This document shows positions 1 to 7,817 of a DNA stretch of 56,592 nt, piece after piece. Source of the DNA: Proteobacteria bacterium UBA7447 (GTDB lineage Bacteria; Pseudomonadota; Gammaproteobacteria; Arenicellales; UBA868). The stretch lies in the NCBI GenBank assembly GCA_002477475.1, contig DLPX01000052.1, forward strand, positions 1-56,592, in the 5' to 3' direction. How positions within the stretch are numbered: position 1 is the first letter of the stretch; every line of letters starts with the position of its first letter. The notes beneath the pieces are model-generated. The model ran no database searches and was not told the origin of the DNA. It was given only the letters and a program-made list of their open reading frames with translations. Both the position numbers and the translations under genes were made by a program.

Positions 1-644
1 GCAACTGCCGGATTCAAAGCGCGATCCAGATAATCATTCATCTGGGGCTGATAGCGCAGCCAAAGATCCCGAAGATCACCCACCGGGTCATCGGACCAAT
101 CGACCCGCAAATCCACAAGAGGCCAAACATTCTCCCCGGCCACCAGCAATGCCGCCGAATGAGTGGGGCCCTCCTCTCCACCGGCTGCGACGCCAGCTTC
201 CAGGGCACATAAAAGACGCTCTGCCAGATGCGACCCGGCATGCTGGGCGAACCCCTCGGTCATTGCCGCCGGCACCCCGGTGGACGAAAGCAGATTGCCT
301 GCGGCGACGCATTGATGACCATGAGACACCGCGTGGGTGCCAAGAATTTCCGATCCCGTGCGTTCAGCAATGTTGCCCTTGAGATCAACTGCCGTCACCT
401 GGCGATATTGTGCGAACGGTCTGTCATCCATTACCGATGCCAGCGCGGACGGCGCATCAAGGCCCTGCGCCATCAGATCAAGCATTTCGTTGCCAATGGA
501 GGGATCCGTGACATTCTGTGTGGCCACGGCACCGGCACCTGCCCTGACCCAGGGACATCGGCTGCCCACACTGATGCTGGAGGTAGTGATTGCCACCCCG
601 GCCATCGCCGTGCGTTCACACATCCCTGTAATCGAAAAGGTCAC
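1..644 (-). CDS. DUF1028 family protein (Ntn-hydrolase-like), C-terminus cut by window
   Basis: The translation from the GTG at 644 begins MTFSITG and follows the DUF1028 pattern: an early PWVRAGAGAVATQ block, an RQVTAVD segment and an AAGNLL segment near residue 100. About 214 codons are visible; the end lies beyond base 1. DUF1028 proteins have an N-terminal-nucleophile-hydrolase-like fold. They occur beside RidA proteins and amidases in catabolic clusters, but their reaction is unknown. The GTG start overlaps the TGA stop of the upstream PhyH gene (GTGA), so the two are probably translationally coupled in an operon HpaB, RidA, PhyH, DUF1028. The start is chosen for this overlap and because the family motif begins at once. 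Family call firm; function unknown. Confidence 0.85.
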   Translation of the reverse strand, partial: MTFSITGMCERTAMAGVAITTSSISVGSRCPWVRAGAGAVATQNVTDPSIGNEMLDLMAQGLDAPSALASVMDDRPFAQYRQVTAVDLKGNIAERTGSEILGTHAVSHGHQCVAAGNLLSSTGVPAAMTEGFAQHAGSHLAERLLCALEAGVAAGGEEGPTHSAALLVAGENVWPLVDLRVDWSDDPVGDLRDLWLRYQPQMNDYLDRALNPAV

Positions 645-1531
645 TGTACTGCCTCACCTGCGCCCTCGCCGGCCGCCTGTTGACCCTGCAGCCCAAAAAA
701 CGAGTCGTCCGGGTAGGGCTCAAGAATCTCCATGGTTCCTTCGCGGAGACGTGCGACGTGAGTTGGCTCACCTGCCACGATGCGGCGGTAAAAGCGGGAG
801 GGTACCGCAGGAGGCATGATGGCAAAGGCGTCGGCCGCGCGGTAGTCAGCGATCAGCATCCGTCGATCTCGATCTTGGGACTGATTGGGTCCTCCGCCGT
901 GCAATGTCCAGATATCCATCAGGCAGACGTCACCAGCTTTTCCGACGAGGCTGTCGGCTCTGCCATCAAACTGATCAAACAGCGCAGGATCCGTTGAGCC
1001 TATGAACTTGCCATCATGGAAATGGGTGTATCTTTCTCGGTGCGAGCCCGGGACCAGTCGGGCGCAGCCGTTGCCTTCATCCATATCATCAAGAAAGAGC
1101 AGTACCGTAATGCCATCGTCGTTCGTGTGCGGATCAAACGGATGGTCGGCATGATATTCGACTCGAGTCCCTGCCCCGGGAAACTTGTTGTTGAGTTTGC
1201 AGTGATGAAAAAAGACGTTCGGCCCAATAAGATCCGAAACGACCTCGGGCAAGTCGCCTTCAAAGAGCAGCCTTTGGTAAATCTCGGAGATATCAGTCGG
1301 ATTTGCGACCCGACGCAGGCGGGGATTGGAGGAAGTGTGCCCTTGTTCGAGATCGAAACGGGCCTTGCTATTGGGAGTGTCAAAACCGTAATTGGCCTCG
1401 TGCTGACGACTTTCCTCTACCCACTCCTGCAACTGTGACAGGAGATCGCCCCGCACAGTTTCAGACACCAACCCCGGCAGCATGAGATAGCCCTGACGCT
1501 TGAACTCTGAAATCTGGGTTTCGTTCAACAT
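641..1531 (-). CDS. Phytanoyl-CoA dioxygenase (PhyH) family Fe(II)/2-oxoglutarate oxygenase
   Basis: A 296-residue protein of the PhyH family. It shows the iron facial triad: HxD at about residues 127-129 (within EYHADHPFD), a distal His at about 211 (TLHGGG), and Arg at about 223-224 to bind 2-oxoglutarate. PGSH near residue 161 is typical of the family. Such enzymes hydroxylate or oxidatively demethylate small molecules using O2 and 2-oxoglutarate in the cytoplasm; the substrate cannot be read here. A strong ribosome site (GAGGAGG) lies just upstream of the ATG at 1531. It follows RidA by 65 bases and overlaps the DUF1028 gene by 4 bases. A second PhyH gene (10356-11183) lies in the neighbouring operon. 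Confidence 0.88.
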   Translation of the reverse strand: MLNETQISEFKRQGYLMLPGLVSETVRGDLLSQLQEWVEESRQHEANYGFDTPNSKARFDLEQGHTSSNPRLRRVANPTDISEIYQRLLFEGDLPEVVSDLIGPNVFFHHCKLNNKFPGAGTRVEYHADHPFDPHTNDDGITVLLFLDDMDEGNGCARLVPGSHRERYTHFHDGKFIGSTDPALFDQFDGRADSLVGKAGDVCLMDIWTLHGGGPNQSQDRDRRMLIADYRAADAFAIMPPAVPSRFYRRIVAGEPTHVARLREGTMEILEPYPDDSFFGLQGQQAAGEGAGEAVQ

Positions 1532-1596
1532 ACTTTTTACCTCCTCTGTTACTTCTACGTCTGCTCCACGTGATCGAAGACCCCAACCTCAGGGCC

Positions 1597-2010
1597 TTAA
1601 TCCGGAATAACAGCAGTCACCTCAATCTCTACCACCCACTCCGGTCTTGCCAGCGCTGGCACCACCAGGCCAGTTGAGCAGGGAAACACGCCTTTCAGCC
1701 ATTTGCCCATCTCCTGGTAGACCGCATCGCGGTAGCGAATATCAGTGAGATAAACAACGATCCTGCAGATATGTCCCAGCTCACTTCCCGCCTCCTGCAA
1801 CAGCGTCTGGATATTTTCCATTGCCTTGGCGGTCTGTGCACCCGCATCACCCACATGCAACGACTCACGGGTATCCAAATCCTGAGCCACCTGACCTCGA
1901 AGAAACACCCAGGCCCCCCGAGCGACAACTGCCTGACAAAGATCGTTATCCAGGTTCTGCTCAGGATAAGTTTCTCGGGTATTGAACGGCCGAATGCGTT
2001 CATGAATCAT
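1597..2010 (-). CDS. RidA/YjgF/YER057c/UK114 family protein
   Basis: A 137-residue protein with the RidA pattern: an alternating hydrophobic core, GAWVFLRGQVAQD near residue 35, an N-terminal half ending in QTLLQEAG, and IEVTAVIP at the C-terminus. RidA proteins hydrolyse reactive enamine/imine intermediates released by PLP or flavin enzymes, and some act as dedicated amidases in catabolic pathways. Here it lies between the flavin monooxygenase and the PhyH gene, so it probably processes an unstable imine or hydroxylated product of one of these. The start ATG at 2010 is preceded by AAGGAGG. The commonly conserved Arg of deaminating RidA proteins is plausibly in the VVPALARPE stretch. General family call secure; the specific reaction is inferred. 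Confidence 0.88.
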   Translation of the reverse strand: MIHERIRPFNTRETYPEQNLDNDLCQAVVARGAWVFLRGQVAQDLDTRESLHVGDAGAQTAKAMENIQTLLQEAGSELGHICRIVVYLTDIRYRDAVYQEMGKWLKGVFPCSTGLVVPALARPEWVVEIEVTAVIPD

Positions 2011-2110
2011 TTCAAATCCTCCTTACAGTAGATCGTAGTGCCTGTTTTCTTGCCAGGAGACATCACCTACCGACAGTCACCTGATACGCACAAATTGCAC
2101 CCACCGCCAC

Positions 2111-3589
2111 TCATGAACCCGATTTCGGCTTGGCGGAGAAATCAGCGGTTACCCTATAAGACAAATCGGCTGAACGTCGAACAAAATCCAACGTATCCTC
2201 CCAGTCAAAATTCCGATAAACCGCTCCCAGATGCGCAAAGGGAGGAGCCTGGGCAAACAGCTGAAAAGTCAATCGGTGTCCGGCGTAATCCGAGTTCAGC
2301 AGATCCCGCGCATAAGCCAATAGTTTACGGCGATCCTCAGCCTGCCAGTTCTCATTAACGGAATAGTATTTTTTCAGCCACGGGCCACTCTCCTGATCCT
2401 CAAAACAGGCGAGATCCGGCGTGACACAGATCTGACCACCGCATAGCTCACGCGCAATATGCATCATGGCCGGAAGATTGGCGCACGCGTGAACCCGGCC
2501 TGTGAGGAGCAACGACTGGTTGGGCATCAAGAGGTCACTCGGGCTTTTCTCAGCAAGCGCAATAGCTGCTGTGAGGTGTGCATGAATCCCCTCGCGATAC
2601 ACCGCCAGTTGAGCCAGTTTTTCCTGAACCGCCTGCTGCTTGTCCAGCCCCGTCTGCTTCACGTTGAACAGCGCCGCCCCAATCATCATGTCTGCATATT
2701 TGAGAATGCGCTGGACGAATGCAAAAGCCGAATAGCGGTGCAGCGTCGCCCGGATAAAGGCCGCCGCCTTGGTGTGGCGGTAAAACAGCACGTTCTCCCA
2801 GGGGATGAGGACGTTGTCGAAGATGACCAACGCATCAATCTCGTCAAAGCGGTTTGACAGCGGATAGTCCTCTTTGGGCCCGCGCCCGGAAAAGCCCGTT
2901 CGGCAGATCATCCGGATACCGGGAGATCCAAGATCGCAGATAAAGCCTACGGCGTAGTCTGAATAAGCATCATTGCCCCAATTGGCAATGGTGGGCTTGG
3001 TGAATGCCTGGTTGGCATAAGGCGCTGCGGTCTCAAATTTGGCTCCCCGTACCACAATGCCCTCGTCGGTTTCCTTGACGACATGCAGCAGCATGTCTGG
3101 ATCCTGATCCTGGGGTGCCTTGGACCGATCCCCTTTTGGATCGGTGTTAGCCGATACATGGAAGGGATCGTAATCAATGACCCGATGAATATGATTGGCA
3201 ATATTCTGGGAAAACTGCGGATCGACCTGATTGAGTACGTCCTGGCCATCATAAAGCGACCACATCTCACCCACGGTTTCATCTCCTACCCGGGTGACGA
3301 CGCCACCAATATCGTCAAAGACCGCATCCGTCGAGTCTCGCTTATTCTGCCAATCCTCCTGCGTATACGGCAGTTTCAACCCTACCGAAAATGGCTCATC
3401 TTTATCATCGTGATACGTCATGACAGGTGCGGTGGCCGCATCGTGCTGCATGTCATAGATCCGCGCGCGTATATCGACCAGGGGCTTGAACATCGGGTGC
3501 GTGGTGACATCAGGCACCTTCTCGCCGTTCATGAACACCACCCGGCCATCGCGAATCGATTCGCGGTACTCCTCTCCCGTTCTAATCAT
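2111..3589 (-). CDS. HpaB-type flavin-dependent monooxygenase (4-hydroxyphenylacetate 3-hydroxylase family)
   Basis: A 492-residue protein, the usual length for the HpaB/acyl-CoA-dehydrogenase-fold monooxygenases. Its N-terminus (MIRTGEEYRESIRDGR) is the classical HpaB opening, followed by a hydrophilic middle domain and a helical C-terminal domain with YADMMIGAA, GGGQ-like ELCGGQICV and NSDYAGHR. Known members use FADH2 supplied by a separate reductase (HpaC type) to hydroxylate phenolic rings. No reductase gene is visible nearby. I see no cysteine pattern that would make it a 4-hydroxybutyryl-CoA dehydratase, which shares the fold. First gene of an operon with RidA, PhyH and DUF1028, divergent from a LysR gene. 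The start has AGGAAGG upstream. Substrate unknown; a heteroaromatic (imidazole-type) ring is possible from context. Confidence 0.85.
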   Translation of the reverse strand: MIRTGEEYRESIRDGRVVFMNGEKVPDVTTHPMFKPLVDIRARIYDMQHDAATAPVMTYHDDKDEPFSVGLKLPYTQEDWQNKRDSTDAVFDDIGGVVTRVGDETVGEMWSLYDGQDVLNQVDPQFSQNIANHIHRVIDYDPFHVSANTDPKGDRSKAPQDQDPDMLLHVVKETDEGIVVRGAKFETAAPYANQAFTKPTIANWGNDAYSDYAVGFICDLGSPGIRMICRTGFSGRGPKEDYPLSNRFDEIDALVIFDNVLIPWENVLFYRHTKAAAFIRATLHRYSAFAFVQRILKYADMMIGAALFNVKQTGLDKQQAVQEKLAQLAVYREGIHAHLTAAIALAEKSPSDLLMPNQSLLLTGRVHACANLPAMMHIARELCGGQICVTPDLACFEDQESGPWLKKYYSVNENWQAEDRRKLLAYARDLLNSDYAGHRLTFQLFAQAPPFAHLGAVYRNFDWEDTLDFVRRSADLSYRVTADFSAKPKSGS

Positions 3590-3722
3590 GACTTCCTTCC
3601 TAAGTTAATGGGGTTATCAGCGGGAAACGCCAGGGCGCTTGCCGACACATCACCACCGCATCATCGCGATCCCGCAAAAATTGTAAAATATAGTTTTAGA
3701 ATGAATTAGATAGATTTTTTTT
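3590..3722. promoter_or_regulatory. Divergent intergenic region between HpaB-type gene and LysR gene
   Basis: This 133-base gap separates the minus-strand HpaB operon from the plus-strand LysR gene. The LysR-proximal half (about 3675-3722) is strongly AT-rich and should hold the LysR promoter; the other half holds the HpaB promoter. LysR regulators usually control the divergent operon from such a site. I could not pin down a convincing T-N11-A operator or -35/-10 pair by eye. Confidence 0.45.
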
Positions 3723-4640
3723 ATGTCATTCTCCCTGCGGCAACTGCGTCACTTTATCTGTATTGCGGACCATCAGAATATCTCCAGCGCCGCCAGGGAA
3801 CTCTTTCTTTCACAGCCTGCCCTGTCAACGTCGATTGTGCAACTCGAAGAAACACTCGGCCTGCAGTTACTGATTCGCCATCATGCCAGAGGGGTCTCTC
3901 TTACCCCCGCCGGGAATACTTTTCTGGCCCAGGCGCGGTCTCTGGTGGCTCACGCCGAAGAAGTCGCCACTACGGGACGGGCGTTGGGTGAGTCGGCTCA
4001 GGGGATTCTCGAAGTAGGATGTTTCTGGACTCTTTCACCGTTTTTTCTCCCTGGCCTTCTGGTGCTCGCAAGGGAACGTCATCCAGAGCTTGAGATCAAG
4101 GTCAGCGAAGGGCCTCTCAACGAACTTCAGGGCTTGCTCCATAACGGCAATATTGAGATGGCGCTGCTTTATGATATTGATCTCGATCCCGCGCTGGCTC
4201 GGGTGCCGTTGGCCGACGTGAAGCCGCACGTCCTGCTGCCGGCGTCCCATCCCCTGGCAAACCGTGCGAGCCTGTCTTTGAAGGCCCTGCGCGAGGAGCC
4301 ATTCATCCTGCTTGACCTGCCCCATAGTCGCGATTACTTCCTGGGATTCTTCGGCAAGCTCGGCTTTCAACCGCGAGTACGCCATCGCAGCCAATCTTTC
4401 GAGCTTGTACGTGGGCTCGTCGCGAGTGGCGAGGGCTACAGTATCCTCAACCTGCAGCCAGCCTCCCAACAGACATATGACGGAGGAAAGGTGCGATGTT
4501 TGCCGATCAGGGAAAAAATGCCGTCCCTGACGGTGGTGCTGGGTCATCCTGTGGGTCTACGTCAAACCGGTCGGGCCCAGGCTTTTTTGCGCTGTTGCCA
4601 TGAGTACTTCAAAAAGACGCCGAAGAGCCAAAGCGCTTAA
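3723..4640 (+). CDS. LysR-family transcriptional regulator
   Basis: A 305-residue protein with an N-terminal winged helix-turn-helix (SFSLRQLRHF, ISSAARELFLSQPALSTSI at residues 20-40) and a LysR substrate-binding domain from about residue 90. Family members are tetrameric activators or repressors that respond to a pathway intermediate. Its position divergent from the HpaB-RidA-PhyH-DUF1028 operon makes that operon the likely target. Its 3' end overlaps the convergent YczE gene by 32 bases (4609-4640), so the two coding ends share DNA. The translation starts at the ATG immediately before SFSLRQ, in the standard place for the family. Confidence 0.92.
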   Translation: MSFSLRQLRHFICIADHQNISSAARELFLSQPALSTSIVQLEETLGLQLLIRHHARGVSLTPAGNTFLAQARSLVAHAEEVATTGRALGESAQGILEVGCFWTLSPFFLPGLLVLARERHPELEIKVSEGPLNELQGLLHNGNIEMALLYDIDLDPALARVPLADVKPHVLLPASHPLANRASLSLKALREEPFILLDLPHSRDYFLGFFGKLGFQPRVRHRSQSFELVRGLVASGEGYSILNLQPASQQTYDGGKVRCLPIREKMPSLTVVLGHPVGLRQTGRAQAFLRCCHEYFKKTPKSQSA

Positions 4641-5292
4641 CGAGTGACAAAGACAGCGCGACGGCGTATCCCACCCCGATCGCAAACACGACCGTTCCCA
4701 GACCTACCGTTCCGCCCAGCAGCCATCCGCAACACAACACGGTGACCTCGAGTCCAGCCCTGACCCAGCCAATAGGTTTTCCGGTGATGCGCTGCAAGCC
4801 GGTCATCAGTCCGTCGCGCGGACCTGGGCCAAGATTGGCTGTCAAATAAAGTCCGCTTCCGACGCCAATCAATATTACTCCTACAATGAGCTGGAAATAG
4901 CGCATCACCGAGTCCTCAGGGAGGATCAATAGCGGCGTCATGGTATCAATGGCCACCGCAATCACGACTGCATTGGAAAGCGTACCGAACCCCGGGAGTT
5001 CCCGTAGCGGTATCCAGAGGAGGAGCACCAAAACACTGACGACAAACGTAGCAAATCCAACGCTCAGACCCGACTGCACTGAGATGCCCTGCGCAAGGAC
5101 AGTCCATGGACTGACGCCAAGGCCCGCCGCAATGAACATCGCCTCCCCAGTTCCAAAAAGCCAGAGACCGGCGAAGAGCGCTGCCGCGGTAGATCCTCTG
5201 GGCTTAAAGGTGAGTGGCGCGTCGGCGCTCCAGAGCGTCCGGGGCACACTGTGGGCCGGACGCAGCAGGCGGCGCCAGTCCGCTAAATTCAT
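4609..5292 (-). CDS. YczE/YyaS/YitT-like integral membrane protein
   Basis: A 227-residue hydrophobic protein with about five membrane spans. Signature segments of the YczE group are present: GEAMFIAAGLGVSPWTVLAQG near residue 50 and YLTANLGPGPRDGLMTGL near residue 150. The function of the family is unsettled; members are assumed to be transporters or exporters and often lie at the ends of biosynthetic or catabolic operons. It is the last gene of the TauD-PhyH-OCD-lyase-HutI-amine oxidase run, 34 bases after the amine oxidase, and may move a substrate or product of that pathway. Its C-terminal coding end overlaps the convergent LysR gene. Confidence 0.82.
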   Translation of the reverse strand: MNLADWRRLLRPAHSVPRTLWSADAPLTFKPRGSTAAALFAGLWLFGTGEAMFIAAGLGVSPWTVLAQGISVQSGLSVGFATFVVSVLVLLLWIPLRELPGFGTLSNAVVIAVAIDTMTPLLILPEDSVMRYFQLIVGVILIGVGSGLYLTANLGPGPRDGLMTGLQRITGKPIGWVRAGLEVTVLCCGWLLGGTVGLGTVVFAIGVGYAVALSLSLVKRFGSSASF

Positions 5293-5326
5293 ACACCCCT
5301 ACCGATCATTGCAGGACCCACCGCAA

Positions 5327-6580
5327 TTACGCGGGATGATCCAGGATCGACTGAACCTCTCGAATCGCACGCTCTCCCGTCATGCGGGCGCCATGACAGG
5401 TACAGAAATGATCCGTTGATGTTGCCTCGCCGCAAAAAAACAGCCGGTCTGCCAACGGTTTGGCCAGCACCGCCCTCTGATGGAATTGACCCGGCATGCT
5501 GGTTGAATAGGCACCCCTGACAAACGGATTTCCACGCCACGCAGACTGGCGATCCGACTTCACTTTAAAGCGAATGTCGTTTCCAAACACGTAACACAAA
5601 GCATCTATCACAGCCTCTCGTGATGCGTCCGTCCCTGCCCGTTCAAGCCAATCTGCGTGTCTCCCGGCGACGATACCGATAGCGCAGTTAAATCCATAGG
5701 CGCCGAGACTGATCTGGATGGGCGGATGACCTTCCCGTTCGACGACCACGCGCTCGGTGACATCCTCAGGGAATACCGCTCGATCTATCTCGAGGCGAAT
5801 CCGGTTGTAGTTGCCAAGGGGAAGAGCCCAAATAGCGTCCTGTTTCTCTGTAGGCAACTCCGGCACAAACCGGATGTCTCCTGAAGCCAGAACGCCGGTC
5901 GAAACGGCAATGACGGCACACTTCGCCTTAATCTGCCCTTTGGCGGTTTCTACCACAACGCCCGGACCCTGCCACTGCACACAGGTCACTGCCGTATTCA
6001 GAGAGACCGGCACAGCCGCTCCCCATTGACTGACCAAAGCGCCGTATCCGTCCACGACGGGCCAGTTCTCATCGGTGTCGTTGTAACTAACAAGATCCCC
6101 TATCGAAATCTGGTCCACGTCCGACGAGGTATTCAGCGTATCGTAAAAATCGAGCACCTCAGCCCATGGTTCATCGCGGTCAACGGTATCGAACACCGAT
6201 TGATCCAGCCCCTGAGTCCAGGCGTCAGCGACGCTTTTTTGGCGCTCGTTCATTGCTCTGAACGCAGCTGCGACTTCGACATCGTCGACCCAGGCGCCCT
6301 GGCGGAAAAACCCGGAGCGGCCATACCCCTCCCGACGCTCGTAACGCACCCCAAGCGCATCGGCCGTGTCGACAAAGGGATTGAGACTAGCTGAGTGCAT
6401 CCAGTGACAACCGAGATCAAAAGGTGCACCGTCTGACATGATCTCGGTATGGGCGCGACCCCCCACGCGAGCATCCGCTTCCAGAATCACCGAAGTCAGC
6501 CCGCTCGCACCCAGCGCGCGGCCCGCGGCCAGACCCGCCGCGCCAGCCCCAATAACCACCACATCGACCGCCCTACTCAT
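5327..6580 (-). CDS. FAD-dependent amine oxidase (flavin monoamine oxidase family)
   Basis: A protein of about 417 residues with an N-terminal dinucleotide-binding GAGAAGLAAGRAL motif (residues 10-22), an RVGGRAHTE segment typical of monoamine/polyamine oxidases, and the C-terminal FAD motif FFCGEATSTDH. These flavoproteins oxidise primary, secondary or tertiary amines to imines. An upstream in-frame start would add 26 residues unlike the family. The ATG at 6580 is preferred because it overlaps the hutI stop as ATGA and places the FAD motif at the N-terminus. It follows HutI in the operon, which suggests an amine substrate or an N-methylated intermediate. No signal peptide is seen, so it is probably cytoplasmic. 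The substrate is not determinable from sequence alone. Confidence 0.88.
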   Translation of the reverse strand: MSRAVDVVVIGAGAAGLAAGRALGASGLTSVILEADARVGGRAHTEIMSDGAPFDLGCHWMHSASLNPFVDTADALGVRYERREGYGRSGFFRQGAWVDDVEVAAAFRAMNERQKSVADAWTQGLDQSVFDTVDRDEPWAEVLDFYDTLNTSSDVDQISIGDLVSYNDTDENWPVVDGYGALVSQWGAAVPVSLNTAVTCVQWQGPGVVVETAKGQIKAKCAVIAVSTGVLASGDIRFVPELPTEKQDAIWALPLGNYNRIRLEIDRAVFPEDVTERVVVEREGHPPIQISLGAYGFNCAIGIVAGRHADWLERAGTDASREAVIDALCYVFGNDIRFKVKSDRQSAWRGNPFVRGAYSTSMPGQFHQRAVLAKPLADRLFFCGEATSTDHFCTCHGARMTGERAIREVQSILDHPA

Positions 6581-7815
6581 GAGCGCTGAAACTGGGGTCC
6601 AGTCAGGCAGCCTGCCTGGACCACCAGCCGTGCTGGCTCCACCCCGATGGGGTAGCAAAGATGTGCCAAGGTCTCAACATCAAAAACCGCAAAATCGGCC
6701 CGATAACCTTCCTTCAGCACGCCGCGGTCAGACAAACCCAGGGCTTTCGCCGCATGAATGGTGACACCCGCGACTGACTCGCGGGGCGTTAATCCAAACA
6801 TGACACAGGCCATGTTGAGCACCAGCAGAAGCGAATCAACGGGAGAACTGCCTGGGTTGTAGTCCGTCGCGAGGGCCATCGGGACCTGATGTTTACGAAA
6901 CAGCTCCACAGGCGGGCATTGTTTTTCTTTCAGAAAATAAAACGCTCCCGGGAGCAGTACCGCAACGGTGTCTGATTCTGCGAGCGCCTTGACTCCTGCT
7001 TCGTCGGTGTACTCCAGGTGGTCTGCAGACAGAGCCCCGAACTCTGCAGCCAGCGCCGCCCCTCCACCGTTGGTCAATTGATCGGCATGAAGACGGACCG
7101 GCAAGCCCAGTTCGCGCGCTTTTTCAAACACCCGACGGACTTGCTGGCAACTAAACGCAATGTTTTCGCAGAAGGCATCAACGCTGTCTGCCAGGCCTTG
7201 TCTTGCAACCGAGGGCAGCATTTCCTCGCAGACCAACTGAATGTAATCGTCACTCCTTTCGTGAAAGTCTTCCGGAATCGCGTGCGCTCCCAAGAATGTC
7301 GTATGGACAGACACCGGCAGCCTCTCACACAGTGAACGCGCTGCCAAAAGCATCTTCTCCTCATCTTCAACACAAAGCCCGTAGCCGCTTTTCACTTCAA
7401 GCGTTGTCACGCCGTTGGCGCACATACGGGTTGCGCGGTCCAGAGCCAAAGCAGCGAGCTCCTGTTGGCTTGTCTCTCGGGTCGCAGCGACGGTTGACCG
7501 GATTCCCCCACCCTGTCGTGAGATTTCCTGGTAACTGACACCCTCAAGACGCTGCTCGAATTCTCGGGACCGGTCGCCCCCGTAAACCAGATGGGTGTGG
7601 CAGTCGATCAGGCCCGGCAGAACGAGGCCACCACCACAATCGACGACCTCCTCAACTTGCTTATCAGCAAGTGGGGTCTGGGAAAGGACGGCTTCCCGTG
7701 GGCCCACCGCAAGAATGCTTTCCCCGTCTGTCAGCAAAACCCCGTTATCAATGACTTCCGTCCCGGGGACAGCATCTGCCATGGGCACAATTCTGGCGTT
7801 TTCCCAAAGTTTCAC
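6577..7815 (-). CDS. hutI: Imidazolonepropionase
   Basis: HutI opens the ring of 4-imidazolone-5-propionate to N-formimino-L-glutamate, step three of histidine catabolism. The 412-residue protein has the metal-dependent amidohydrolase pattern: DCHTHLVYGG near residue 73, REFEQRLEGVSYQEI with the GGGI strand (near 90-105), LHADQLTNGGG around residue 245 and ATDYNPGSSP near 318. All are textbook HutI motifs. The start is a GTG two bases after the stop of the upstream lyase paralogue, and its own stop overlaps the amine oxidase start. This is the only hutI here, yet it lies in the minus-strand operon with the unusual lyase and away from hutF/H/U, which run the other way. It must serve both routes if the Hut pathway is active. 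Confidence 0.95.
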   Translation of the reverse strand: MKLWENARIVPMADAVPGTEVIDNGVLLTDGESILAVGPREAVLSQTPLADKQVEEVVDCGGGLVLPGLIDCHTHLVYGGDRSREFEQRLEGVSYQEISRQGGGIRSTVAATRETSQQELAALALDRATRMCANGVTTLEVKSGYGLCVEDEEKMLLAARSLCERLPVSVHTTFLGAHAIPEDFHERSDDYIQLVCEEMLPSVARQGLADSVDAFCENIAFSCQQVRRVFEKARELGLPVRLHADQLTNGGGAALAAEFGALSADHLEYTDEAGVKALAESDTVAVLLPGAFYFLKEKQCPPVELFRKHQVPMALATDYNPGSSPVDSLLLVLNMACVMFGLTPRESVAGVTIHAAKALGLSDRGVLKEGYRADFAVFDVETLAHLCYPIGVEPARLVVQAGCLTGPQFQRS

Positions 7816-7817
7816 GT

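Noticed and set aside
228..683. Long plus-strand open frames across 149-819
   Set aside because: The minus strand gives a clear DUF1028 match from a GTG at 644 plus the PhyH gene. The plus-strand frames are rich in Arg/Pro/His and resemble no family.
2111..3589. 4-hydroxybutyryl-CoA dehydratase instead of HpaB monooxygenase
   Set aside because: The Cys/His set for a 4Fe-4S cluster is not recognisable and the C-terminal region follows the monooxygenase branch.
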